64,000 bases of DNA. It comes from Choristoneura fumiferana (lineage: Eukaryota; Arthropoda; Insecta; Lepidoptera; Tortricidae). This document shows, piece by piece, positions 54,090 to 64,000 of this stretch. The stretch lies in contig NC_133500.1 in NCBI RefSeq assembly GCF_025370935.1, forward strand, positions 5,689,272 to 5,753,271, in the 5' to 3' direction. The translations under genes were made by a program, and so were the position numbers. Under the pieces are notes generated by a model. It had not been told where the DNA came from. It saw nothing but the letters and a program-made list of their open reading frames with translations, and ran no database searches. Position 1 is the stretch's first letter; the number at the start of each line of letters is the position of its first letter.

Positions 54090-54490
54090 GACTCGCGACT
54101 TTTGTAAAGGTATCTATTAACGGACTAGAGGTATCGGCTCTGCTCGACTCTGGTTCCGCCGTTACTATTATAGGTAACAATTTTCACAATAGATTACTGA
54201 AAGGGGAATCAACTAACTACTAATCGACGACTCTGTGCGTGTAACAGCCGCGGGCGGCCAACATCTAGATAGTGTAGGATATCGACCTGGACTTGACCTT
54301 TGAGTCTATAACTCACACTGTAAGGTCATATGTAGTTCCGGGAATCCTCACTTCGCTCATTCTAGGTGTTGACTTCTGGCGCACCTTTAAAGTTTGCCCC
54401 AAATACTTGTATAGTATTGGGGTAAGCGAATGCGCCATCAAGCACACAGAGCAAGTCGAGGTTCCCAAACTCTTATGTCCTATAGTCACT
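54090..54490 (+). pseudogene. retropepsin remnant
   Basis: The frames contain INGLEVSALLDSGSAVTII (catalytic DSG) around 54116-54175. Downstream is LTSLILGVDFWRTF (54347-54391), the second conserved LILG-type motif. The frame is broken between them. Confidence 0.65.
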
Positions 54491-54659
54491 TAACTGAGTC
54501 TCAACGCGTCCAGGCAGATAACATCATAAGCCATTTAACAGCATTTCTTACGAACGGATAGGTTTAGGTCGAAACTTCGTTAATAACACACAATATAGAT
54601 ACCGGCGACACTGGAGGCGATACGCCAAAGATTTTACCGCATGTTCTCCTGAGAAACTT

Positions 54660-54860
54660 AGAATTATTAACGACAGGTCGACGAAATGCTACAGCTTGAC
54701 GTAATCGAACCTTGTGAAAGCGCTTGGTCATCGCCAGTACTTTTAGTAAACAAAAAAGAACGGCAAGCCTAGATTTTTTTTAGACAGTAGAAAACTTAAC
54801 TCAGTAACTAAAAAGACGCATATAGGCTTACCGTACATTTCGGAAATTTTAGATAACCTT
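54660..54860 (+). pseudogene. reverse transcriptase N-terminal remnant
   Basis: Short pieces corresponding to the start of the RT domain (SAWSSPVLLVNKKE at 54721-54762), with frameshifts, up to the gap. Catalytic motifs are not in the assembled sequence. Confidence 0.55.
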
Positions 54861-54960
54861 NNNNNNNNNNNNNNNNNNNNNNNNNNNNNNNNNNNNNNNN
54901 NNNNNNNNNNNNNNNNNNNNNNNNNNNNNNNNNNNNNNNNNNNNNNNNNNNNNNNNNNNN
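54861..54960. other. assembly gap, 100 N
   Basis: Exactly 100 N, the conventional size for a gap of unknown length. It separates the Gypsy remnant from the NRF-6-like gene, so the distance and even adjacency of the two sides are unproven. Confidence 0.95.
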
Positions 54961-55232
54961 TTGTATCATATTTTAGAATGACGTTGAGAGATACATGCGA
55001 AAGGTTAGCCATAGTAAGTTTTTTACGCTAGAAACAGAGTATATTTCGAATTCATAGTATTTGCTCCGAATTGGGATGGAACCCAAAATCCTCAAGCATT
55101 ATTGTCGGGTTTTCTGACCATTATTACCTAGATTAAATGATCTGATCTTCAAAACTATGCTATTAATTTTGTATTGAAACCAAGCCATGTAGCTAAATTA
55201 AATATCAAATTAAAATTTTAGGTCACAAAACA
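54961..55232. other. intronic, unannotated
   Basis: Presumed intron downstream of the last visible NRF-6-like exon. No exon recognised. Confidence 0.4.
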
Positions 55233-55590
55233 CCATTTCTGTTACAATCATCATCATCATCATCATCTCAGCCGTAGGACGTCCACTGTTGGACATAGGC
55301 CTCCCCCACAGACCTCCAGTTGCTTCGGTTAGCCTGCATCCACCGTGAACCTGCGGCTTTAACCAGGTCATCCGTCCATCTTGTTGGTGGACGTCCTACG
55401 CTGCGCTTGCCGATCCGCGGCCTCCACTCGAGAACCTTTCCGCCCCAACGGCCATCCGTTTTCGGTGCTATATGGCCCGCCCATTGCCACTTGAACGAGC
55501 TGATTTGCTTGGCTATGTCGGTGACCCTTATTCTTCTCCTCCTTCCTGATTCGGTCCCGTAGAGAAACCCCAAGCCCATTTCTGTTACAA
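55233..55590 (-). mobile_element. RTE-type LINE with 15-bp target duplication
   Basis: CCATTTCTGTTACAA at 55233-55247 and 55576-55590, identical. The (ATG)n tail is on the left. The minus frame 55579-55268 encodes AKQISSFKWQWAGHIAP, GKRSVGRPPTRWTDDLVKAA and ends EAYVQQWTSYG. Young, 5'-truncated. It ends only 26 bp from the exon at 55617. Confidence 0.85.
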
Positions 55591-55616
55591 AATATGGTCG
55601 AATTTAAAATACTTAC

Positions 55617-55731
55617 TTTGACTCATCTTTCCCACTGAAGTATAAACAATTAACAGTCCACTTAGCAAGAAGAAAGTGTCTACAGTTATTGGTGCAGCCA
55701 AGATCCAGAGCGAAGGGAAAGAGACCATCCA
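55617..55731 (-). CDS. NRF-6-like exon, last one visible
   Basis: Acceptor TTAATTACAG|TGGATGG, donor GTCAAA|GTAAGT. 115 bp. Encodes SLWILAAPITVDTFFLLSG and LLIVYTSVGKMSQ. The next exon was not found, either before or beyond the gap. Confidence 0.92.
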
Positions 55732-58700
55732 CTGTAATTAAAATTATTATTTTTACTTAAAATAATCAACATCAGCTGGAAGGCGTCATAGTGGCTACTC
55801 CAGATGATATGGTACGGTTGAATCATTATTCGTAAAATATACCTAAAATGATATGTAAAGCCTCATATCCAACCCGAAGAAAGCAATTTTGAAAATAATT
55901 TACATTTAGCGCCTAAGTGCGGCGCCGGCCGCCGAGCGAAAAAGCAAGCATTGAACCAATAATAAAGCAAACCAATAACAATCTTTCACATCATTTAAGT
56001 TATATTTTACAAATAATGGTTCAACCGTATCATATCTGGAGGAGCCCAAGCTTGGTATGTTTTGAAAATGATTTTTATTTGAATTTAAAACAAGTGACTG
56101 AAATATAATGATGTGATATATTTAGAGTCAGCTTAGTGGGCCCTTTCATTAGATATTTAAAAACATATGAATGTTACTAGACTCTGGCCAGCGAAAGCTG
56201 TCCACGAAAAACCGCGGCAAATAAAAAAAAAATGACAACACTTGCTGTACACTGACTAATAAACGACGTACTTAGATAATTATTTAAATTTTCCAGATAT
56301 TAAATTATACTCGGGACTCTTCAGGCTGCATCAAAATTTATGTTGTAATGGTGTGAGAGTTGATGATGCACTTTCGGAGTCCCTTGGTAAATTTTATGAC
56401 CTTTGTCAGTGCCCATCTACGTACAGTGAGCATCAAAACTAGTAGCTGTTATACACTTTCATACTTTGTCGTTTTACAGCCACGTACTAACGTCATGCAA
56501 ATGTCAATGTGTGTCAATGCGACAGAGTAAAAAAGTGACCCGCTACTTTTGATGCTGACTGTACACTCCAGACTCATCAATAATTATTGGACCAGGATGG
56601 TTTAATTAAACAAAAAAAAATATATTTATTTCTTATAGCAAAAGTATCAAAATTATCTAAGCCGGGCTAGAATGACAATATGTCAATTTCGACAGTCTCA
56701 AAAATGGTACCAGATTAAAGTTTCGTAAAAAATGCGTGAACAGCTTTCGCTGGCCAGAGTCTACGGCCTTGTAGGGTCCAGTTTGTACTGGCTAGAATAA
56801 GAACGTTTTGTAAATGCCACGAATGCAGCGAATAAATCAATATAAATATGAATGCATATGTTTTTTTTTTTCAATACTTACCGAGAAGAAGTCAGAGCGG
56901 TTGTAGAAGGGTGCGTGTACTTGCGTGGAATAAGTGTGGCCGACTATAACCCACATCATAGCCAGAGCTCTGATGCCGTCTAAGCATTCCAATGTACCGG
57001 GAGCCGAATTGAAGGTCAGAAGGCGGCGGGTGTTCGTGTAGAGGGAGAATGACTTTCCAAGAGCACTGGCTTTCTTTGGGTCTAGAAAAAGGAAATTTGT
57101 TGTGTTAAATTTTTGATCGTCATTTTGTTTTGTTTGCAAATCCTTAAACGTGCTGGTAAACAAAAGAGATAAAGAGAAAGAGAGCAAAATTAAAGATTGA
57201 GCGAAAGACTGAAAAGACAAACACAAGATAATAATATTTATATTAAACTGCTGATAAAAGTCATTTAATAATATCAAGCTTTTGTTGTAACTATTTACTT
57301 TCTTGAATTGAAATTAAAGTCCCCTAATGATTGAATTGGCTTCCAACCGAAGCAACTGGAGGTCTATTAGGGAGGCCTATATCCAACAACGGACGTCCTA
57401 CGGCTGATATAATGAATGATTGGTTAAGGTAATGCTTTGAACTTTCGTGATTCTCACTCGATAACTCGGGACTTAATTATGACTACTACGTTTATTGTAA
57501 AATTGTACAATGCAGCAGCTGTGGTCACGATTTATGTGGTCTAAATGTCGAGACAATATCAGCAATAAATATTGTAGTCGCGATTATATCGCCAATTACA
57601 TTAGTCATGATTGGATATGATGTTAAATAGTCTCAAATAATGCAGTCATATTTGTAAACGTGTTGTGATTTTGATATTCAATGACATCACTTTGCCATCT
57701 GTCGGAATTATGTATCAATTTGGGATTAAATCGATAACCTAATCCCTATCAGCTGTCACGTGCATACTTACAGATATTTTATCCATAATTATATAGATTT
57801 ACTAATTATAAATGTGAAAGTAACTCTATCTGTCACATGTACTCTAAAAACCCCTGAACTGATTTTGATTTGACACAGGATCCAGGTCAAGACTCAGAGC
57901 AGCAAATGGTTCTTATTCCACAAAACGACACAGTTCCCCCGATTCGCGATAAACGAAGTCTTTGTAAAAGGAGTCAAGGGCCACATCGTTATTAAATCAG
58001 CTGTAGGACGTCCACAGTTGGACATAGGCCTTCCCCGTAGATCTCCGGTTGCTTCGGTTGGAAGCGGCCTGCATCCACCGTGCACTAGCGGTTTTAATCA
58101 GATCATCCGTCCATCTCGTTGGTGAACGTCCTACGCTTCGCTTGCCGATCCGCGGTCTCCATTCGGTAAATTATTGGCCCCAACGGTCACTTCTCCGTGC
58201 TATATGACCTATTATATGCCCCCATTGCCATTTCAATGTGTTAATTCTCTTGGCTACAGCGGTGACCCTCTTTCTTTTGCGTTTCTTGTCATTTCTGATT
58301 TGATCCCGTAGAGAAACCTCGAGCATAGTTCTCTTCATAGCACGCTGAGCAAATCAGAGCCACAGCTTTTTAGTAGACAAGATAATTAAAGTATTAATTA
58401 GAGCAACTGCGGTATTATAAATAAATGTCATCGCATTGAAAATCAATTGGCATACATTAAGTTTCCGTAAAATAAAAGTCATCTCAAGAAGTACCATTAT
58501 TATAACTACAAACTACAACCAGTCATTTATGACATTAAATGCTATCTATTTCCAAATATTTGTCATTGTCATTGTACTGTTGGTACAAAATCAAGATCAA
58601 GTAAGGGTAGTTTGAAACAAAATCACGGTAAATGAAAGTTATACCTAAATACGTTCTCGCGTTCAGCCTACGCGAGACCGCACGGCCGCAGCGATGCAAT

Positions 58701-61700
58701 GATTTTAGTTCAATAATACCTATGGACCTCTAAAAATAATGCCTGCTTCGAAAAACGACTAACAATGGTTTGGTCCCATAATTATTATGTTTAACCTTGC
58801 TTCTTGTTACCATATCTAATCACGATAGAAATTAAAATTAAGATTAGATAAAAAAAACAATATAAATCACAGCGAAAAGACAAGAAAATAGTTGTGACGC
58901 CATTAATCATAATTCCTAGAATATAGAAATGATAATGGTGACATTTTATCTTAAACCTGATTAAGCAGTGATTGTAGTAACAAATCGCTTGTTTTCCACA
59001 CTCAATTATGAGCCCTGTTCTTTAAATTCCTACAATTCCTGTGCACGGAGTATCAACATGAAAATATTTTTTCAATCGATTTTTTATAGTTTTTTTTTAT
59101 TCGACTGGATGGCAAACGAGCAAGTGGGTCTCCTGATGGTAAGAGACCACCACCGCCCATAAATATCTGCAACACCAGGGGTATTGCAGACGCGTTGCCA
59201 ACCTAGAGGTCTAAGATGGGATACCTCACGTGCCAGTAATTTCACCGGCTGTCTCACTCTCCACGCATAGTCTAGAGTATGTTTGCATGTAATGATTACG
59301 ATTACGACTACAACGCACAAGCCGAGCGAGCGAAGCGAAGAGCCGCAGCAGCAGCTGGCGAAGCGCCTTGGCCAGGTCTTGACCTGGCATTGATCACTTT
59401 ATTTACAATTTTTATTTATTTATTTTAATTTATTTATTCAGAAACAAACAGTCGTACAATGTGGTCTAATTCCAAAACCATTTCGAGGAATAGGTTTATT
59501 AAATCGTTTTATAAAATTTTAGTTAAAAAATACTTAATGATCGTGTGTATATTTGTCAAATAACGTATTCATGACCTTTGTTTGAATTTCATCGTAAATA
59601 AACGTTATGTAACTAAACCGCCCCTAATCATAACACTGCCAGGTGACAGAAGACACTACGTTTTTTTTAAATAATTGTGACGGGCAAAGATAAACGCAAT
59701 TTTTAACGCCATGGCAACTATGGTTAGCTATAATTCCGGTAACCTATAAAAAGGATTAGAAATTTTAAAACCCAACTAAAACCAAAATCCTTCAAAATAT
59801 AATTTATTTATTTTTTTGAGACCAATGCCAATGCCGATGCCAATTAGGTTAGAAAATAATTTAACCGTTACCAGTGGCGGTTATAGGAGATGAATATTTG
59901 CGGAAAATAAAAGCATCAGAGCCTCCCTTGAAAACGTTTAAAATTATCTTCGTGAGAGAGGTCTTGACGCCTTGGTTTGGGTCGTTTCTGGTGTAAATGT
60001 TGTGCCATCACGGTTCAATGTGCGTTGGGCACAAAACTCTAAAAAGTATTTTTTTATTTAAAAAACAATCAAATTATGCTTTTAATATTATAAATTGTAT
60101 TGTGTTTGCTAAATGACGAATAATGCAAACGTGCATGCATACTATCTTTTAATCTCTTAAAGGTATTAGGTACCGTCTCGCGTGTTATTTTAACGAAAAA
60201 TATAGTATCAAAATAAACTTATCTTATCTTTTCCGGCTTTGGTAATCAAAAACGTTAAAAGATGGTACCTAATATTGCAATAGCTGTGATAAATAAAAAA
60301 AATACTCCTGCATTTTAAATGAAATACAACATGGCTATGAACATTTTTGAAAAAGAGCAAGAGATTGTTTGCGTTTTCAATGCTTATGATCATAATATTT
60401 TACAACACAGTAATTAAGATTTCTCAATTTTCAACAACGTATAATAAATCGAAAACAATTTGGAGAAATAGGTTTTGTGAAGCGTTTTCAGAAATCAGAT
60501 TCCAAAAAATATGATAAACTGAGTTATATAATCAAAATTTAAGCAATGACCTTCATTTGACCCCTGCAGTGTCCCGTGACAAAGGCCCGTGATAAAGCAA
60601 GTCTACACTCTGAAGCAAATTGACAGTTTGAAATGTTGCTGTCCTGCTTATAATAGCAAAGTGACAAAGACAAAACTTTAATCACATGATGCGCGCCCGG
60701 CTTTAAACGGTTGTCAGTGACAAGACAAATCAGTAATGCCACAGATTATATTTTGTATGACCTGAATTTTTCTAGGCAATGGATTGTGGCTGTCTCACTG
60801 TGACGTCATCCAGCGTATTTCGTAAAAAAAATATAAAAAATTAAATACTCATTCAAATTAAAAATCGATGAAAATAACCTATATAATTGATGAAAATATT
60901 CTATTCTTTCTAAAAATAAAATAAAACTATAGTTTTTTTTTGGTGCATCCATGGTTTATTATATAATCTATTTTTAAACAGATCTAATTGTAATCAATTT
61001 AAAGTCTTGAAAGTCTGACAAGAAAACAAATTGCAAGATATTATCGTGTTCATTTGGTCGATAAAGTAATTCCATTCGTAAAAAATATCACTATTCCGAC
61101 ATCACATTCATGGTTGAATTGCGTATTTCGTTACAAAAATGAGTTATTAGTAAAAAAAAAGATAACGTAAGTAGTTATTTTCCATTGTAAGTAGAGCTCT
61201 TTAATCGAATAAACTTTTACTTGACAGTATCTACCTACGCAATACAGATTTTAATAAAAATAATAAACTTGTTTTTTTTCACCAATTAATTTTGAAATCA
61301 ACTTCACATCATCATGCGACCTACTTGGTATCTTTACAATATACACAGATTCTCCTAACTAAACCAATGAGGCACAATTTTGTTGTTTTTAATAAATATA
61401 TATCACAGGTTAATAATGCAAGTAGATTGTTGCATACTTAGATATGGATATTTAATACCTAATTTTCCAGGACAAATATTGGTATTTTTCTCACAAAAAA
61501 AAAATTGTCGCGATCGGGGATCGACGTCAAGTTTTAGAGTCAAGTTCTTTTACTGCTCGGCTAACTGGTATCTATTCAGATGAATTGTTGGCAAAAATTG
61601 TTTTAAATTAAAAGATAACTTACCTCCTTTAAGTATGAGAGAATAGTATAAATCGTAGCTCGTGCATAGAAGAGTGATGAGGATTATAAATCCGAAAATA

Positions 61701-64000
61701 GCCCTGAAAAATAAATATAAATAAAAACTGTTTTACTTCATAATTTAACACATACACACAAACATCACGCCTGTATTCCCAAATGGGGTAGGCAGAGTAT
61801 ATGAAACGTTACCGCTTCGGAGCCACATTTAGCAATTTTAGGTTTTAATTTTGACAAAAAAACGGTACAATAGTGACAGGTTGCTAGCCTGTCGCCTACG
61901 GTATACCTTAACCTACGAGTATATCCTTGCCTCTTACGACATCCACGGAAGAAATGGAGAGGTGTAATTCTAACCCGACACCACACGGGGCTTCATATTT
62001 AAGTACAATAATATTCACTACATAAGTAGTTAAGTAATATAAAATACATGTTTTTGCACAAAAAATGTCATAAAGAATACCTATTTTAGTAGGTAAAGCT
62101 GTAAGACAATAAACGAACAACATTTTATGAATTCGGTATAATTTAGAGAAAATTAGGAATAAAGAATGTCATCATCATCATCATCATAATCCCAGCCTAT
62201 ATAGTTCGCTGCTGGCACAGGCCTCCTCTTACAATGAGAGGAAAATAAAAAGGTTTCGATGGTGATGGACGGGGATAGAAAATAAATAAATAAATAAAGT
62301 GACTAATATAATCAACATTATTTTCTATTGAGTAATTTGATGCCAAATCGACGTCACTAATTACTTTATTTCTAATAAGTACGGATTTGAGATAGTCATC
62401 TGTAGATATCAAATTACTTGTATAGTCCAAAGTTCAAAAGAATCACGCTATCAGCAAAATATTTTCGAAAGTAAACATGTTTCTTGCATTTGCCGATAAA
62501 CCACGTAAAAGAAATAGTAATATTGTCCATCCTTCGTTTGTTCTTATATCGTTCATTACCAAACCCTGACCAAAGAACAGTGAAAACGTCTACCTATTAT
62601 TCAATAATCGATAGGCGCTAGGCGACTTCTTTATAGAGGTTATGAAGTATTCACTTTGGCAGAGAAACACGTCAGGCTTTTAATTAGCAAAGTATGTTTG
62701 AACACGTCATAATAACTGTCATATTTCTTGATCAGACTGTATCATTAGCTTTCTACAGTACAAACAAAATTTTAATATCACTCGGAATTAGCCAGCTTTT
62801 AGATTATCGCGGCCATTACTAATTTAATGATTTAAATTCAGGTTTGAGTTTGATTTTGTGTTCGGGTCAGACGTCTCGTGATCGACGAAATATCGAACTT
62901 CTCTAAAATCAAGATACTTGGAACAAAACCCGGATTTGAATCATACAATTAGTCAGCTTTTTTTTTCGTTTTCTGAACATTCAAATGATAATAAAATATT
63001 GTATTCGTTTCAACGTAATTTTTTAGTCATATTGAAAGTAAGTGCGTACCTTTTAATTAAAATATTTTATGGATGCTTTGCAAAGAAGTAGCATGAATTA
63101 GAGTTTTTTTCAGTTTATTACTGCTGTTAAGGACAAGGGATTTCCAGATAGAATATCCTAGATATTTTTTAACCGAATAATTACTTACATAGCAACATAA
63201 TCACCAGGTACGAAAGGTTTATCGTTTTTAAGTCGGCAGAAGTCATCGGTGAACTCTAACCCCACAGCAGTTGTGTTGACGTAAAGGGAGTTAATAGCTT
63301 GCTTTGTAGTACATGCTTTAGGGATACATACAGCCAGCCTAAAAGACTGGCCAGCCATAGCACTGTCTTCCGCTACCCTGTTAAATAAATATAATGATGA
63401 GCGAAACAGTGATCATTGAGGATTTTTGGACATTAAACTACAACAGTGAGACACATTAACAGTGAAATTAGCGGATAACACAGGTATTTAATCGAGTTTA
63501 GCTCGACATGTTTCGGGCTAATTTATAAACTTTCCTCTAACGAGGCAGGCAAAGCAGCCACCGTGGCGTGTGTTCCTAAAGAAGAACTACGAATTAGTTC
63601 GAAACATGTCGAGCTAAACTCGATTCAAGATGTTTATTTCCTTTCATTTCACTATGATTAAGGATCTTGAGAGCATGATATTTAAAAAAATCAGATCCGG
63701 AGTGCTAAAAAATAAATGTCTGAACATACCTCATAAGATCCATATCAGTTCCAATTATTTGGTTGTATCGTTTCGTCTGCGTTTGTACTTTTTGAATATT
63801 TCTCATTAGTTCCTTGTGCTGTTTTGTATTTGGCAAAAGTTCTGGCCAGGGAAACTCTGGCCATTCTTCTGGCCACTCTGGCCATTCCTCTGGCCACTCA
63901 GGAAGAGTCGGTAACTCAAAATCTGGCTGCGTAAACGGAACGTGGATCATACAGTATTTGCCTCTATGGGTGAAGGTGATAATCTGCATTGATTTCCAAG
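55617..64000 (-). CDS. NRF-6-like (nose resistant to fluoxetine) acyltransferase-3 family protein, partial
   Basis: Five exons join in phase on the minus strand: 64000-63730, 63377-63189, 61703-61624, 57081-56882 and 55731-55617. Together they encode about 285 residues. All introns are GT-AG. The product has part of the extracytoplasmic NRF domain (conserved cysteines in KYC, VCIPKACT and DFCRL), then a membrane helix ending SYDLYYS, then the acyltransferase-3 start LDGIRALAMMWVIVGHTYS and TVDTFFLLSGLLIVY. In C. elegans, NRF-6 family proteins act in lipid and xenobiotic transport from the gut; insect relatives are poorly characterised. Family members usually have 600-800 residues, so the N-terminus (beyond 64000) and over half the acyltransferase domain (left of 55617) are missing here. 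The orthologue is not determined. No stop or frameshift in the visible part. Confidence 0.9.
55732..56178. other. intron part
   Basis: Intron of the NRF-6-like gene. No feature. Confidence 0.6.
56178..56763. mobile_element. TA-flanked TIR element, about 582 bp, with nested element
   Basis: Inverted ends GACTCTGGCCAGCGAAAG (from 56180) and its exact reverse complement ending 56761, next to TA on both sides. No transposase. Split by the 144-bp element at 56421-56564. Intronic. Confidence 0.65.
56421..56564. mobile_element. 144-bp TIR element nested in the previous one
   Basis: Ends GTACAGTGAGCATCAAAACT and on the complement GTACAGTCAGCATCAAAAGT. Non-coding. Confidence 0.65.
56882..57081 (-). 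CDS. NRF-6-like exon, acyltransferase-3 start
   Basis: Acceptor TTTTTCTAG|ACCC, donor TCTCG|GTAAGT. 200 bp, leaving in phase 0. Encodes SFSLYTNTRRLLTF and LDGIRALAMMWVIVGHTYS, with the conserved histidine of the family (GH) thought to be catalytic in acyltransferase-3 proteins. Confidence 0.92.
57335..57420 (+). mobile_element. RTE-type LINE tail in intron
   Basis: GGCTTCCAACCGAAGCAACT, then GGAGGCCTATATCCAACAAC and CCTACGGCTGATATAATGAA. Confidence 0.6.
57421..57779. other. intron, unannotated
   Basis: No exon or repeat recognised. Confidence 0.5.
57780..57880 (-). repeat. F1-type scrap
   Basis: ATTATAAATGTGAAAGTAAC, then CTGAACTGATTTTGA. Weak. Confidence 0.35.
57997..58364 (-). mobile_element. 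RTE-type LINE 3' fragment in intron
   Basis: CAGCTGTAGGACGTCCACAG through GTCCATCTCGTTGGTGAACG to TCATAGCACGCTGAGCAAAT. Diverged and interrupted by small indels. Confidence 0.75.
58365..59088. other. intron, unannotated
   Basis: AT-rich. No exon recognised. Confidence 0.5.
59089..59266 (-). repeat. F4 dispersed retroposon, truncated, in intron
   Basis: GGATGGCAAACGAGCAAGTG to CACTCTCCACGC. The poly(T) is at 59089-59100. Confidence 0.65.
59267..61623. other. intron, mostly unannotated
   Basis: A CpG-rich scrap at 59318-59390 (GCCGAGCGAGCGAAGCGAAG) resembles the core of the TIR element at 3.3 kb. The rest is AT-rich without recognised repeats or exons. Confidence 0.45.
61624..61703 (-). CDS. 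NRF-6-like exon, first membrane helix
   Basis: Acceptor TTTTTCAG|GGCTATT, donor GGAG|GTAAGT. 80 bp. Encodes the hydrophobic stretch AIFGFIILITLLCTSYDL, ending in the family-typical SYD motif. Confidence 0.88.
61751..61990. repeat. dispersed lepidopteran retroposon in intron
   Basis: ATCACGCCTGTATTCCCAAA, CGCTTCGGAGCCACATTTAG, AGGTTGCTAGCCTGTCGCC to AACCCGACACCACACGGGGC. I recall this as a very common moth repeat. Single copy here. Class not certain. Confidence 0.55.
61991..62167. other. intron, unannotated
   Basis: Nothing recognised. Confidence 0.5.
62168..62248 (-). mobile_element. S1 SINE tail in intron
   Basis: TCATCATCATCATCATAATC, then GCTGGCACAGGCCTCCTCTT. Strongly 5'-truncated. Confidence 0.6.
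62249..63188. other. intron, unannotated
   Basis: Short (AAAT)n at 62280-62300. No exon recognised. Confidence 0.5.
63189..63377 (-). CDS. NRF-6-like exon, NRF domain
   Basis: Acceptor TTTAACAG|GGTAGCGG, donor GCTAT|GTAAGT. 189 bp, phase 2 in and out. Encodes SFRLAVCIPKACTTKQAIN...FTDDFCRLKND...PGDYVA, typical of the cysteine-containing NRF domain end. Confidence 0.9.
63483..63630. mobile_element. PAL palindromic retroposon, partial copy 4
   Basis: Arms AATCGAGTTTAGCTCGACAT (63490) and the reverse near 63607-63625 around a different loop (ACGAGGCAGGCAAAGCAGCC). The outer arms and the 3' tail are missing. Lies in the 352-bp intron between the first two visible NRF-6-like exons. Confidence 0.6.
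63730..64000 (-). CDS. NRF-6-like exon (partial at window edge)
   Basis: Open to the window end (WKSMQIITFTHRGKYC). The M is internal, not a start. It contains a low-complexity WPE-rich segment of about 26 residues. The exon ends ATGAG|GTATGT with 2 bases of a split codon. NRF domain. Confidence 0.88.

Larger units (their letters stand above)
49700..54860 (+). mobile_element. decayed Ty3/Gypsy-type LTR retrotransposon, cut by gap
   Basis: Coding remnants in the order gag, protease and RT start share one direction and are full of stops and frameshifts. The sequence before gag should contain a 5' LTR, whose 3' edge I place at about 51339 (CCCTTGACA followed by TGGCGGCCGTGGG, a plausible primer-binding site). 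The LTR start is not visible because no second LTR exists here. The element runs into the N gap. Confidence 0.55.

Overview
This is an AT-rich, intron- and transposon-dominated eukaryotic window, almost certainly from a moth or butterfly (Lepidoptera). The assignment rests on recalled repeat families: a tRNA-derived SINE ending in (ATG)n, RTE-type LINE 3' ends, several widespread lepidopteran retroposons and MITEs, and a spliced nose-resistant-to-fluoxetine (NRF-6) type gene. There are no operons, CRISPR arrays or prokaryotic genes. Nearly all short open frames are chance frames inside repeats.

Right end (55.6-64 kb, minus strand): the only host gene I can support is an NRF-6-like multi-pass membrane acyltransferase-3 family protein. 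Five consecutive exons join in phase with consensus splice sites. They cover part of the lumenal/extracellular NRF domain, the first membrane helix and the start of the acyltransferase-3 domain. The 5' end lies beyond base 64000. The remaining C-terminal exons are not found to the left. The introns hold RTE LINE tails, a 584-bp TIR element with a 144-bp TIR element nested in it, and other retroposons.

49.7-54.9 kb: a decayed Ty3/Gypsy-type LTR retrotransposon (long leader, broken gag, protease, start of reverse transcriptase) that runs into a 100-N assembly gap.

11.6-15.6 kb: a very young, defective Gypsy element with gag and a frameshifted pol. It carries three almost identical 254-255 bp LTRs, the middle one inverted and replacing the integrase region. 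A GTAC target duplication flanks the whole unit.

The remaining ~45 kb is a mosaic of nested small elements: about 15-20 copies of one SINE (S1 below) and about 17 RTE LINE fragments that share its 3' tail; palindromic retroposons with 12-16 bp target duplications; a retroposon carrying an internal tRNA-like cloverleaf; Harbinger-like (TAA), TA- and TTAA-flanked TIR elements; and fragments of other LINEs. Two CpG-rich unique patches (about 36.6-36.7 kb minus and 17.5 kb plus) might be non-coding first exons. I saw no clear new cellular system. The most unusual items are the three-LTR element, the tRNA-bearing retroposon and the palindromic retroposon family.

Repeat labels used below: S1 = tRNA-derived SINE; F1-F4 = four dispersed retroposon-like families; PAL = palindromic retroposon; M1/M2 = small TIR families; SINE2 = a second tRNA-derived SINE. 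The names are local to this answer.
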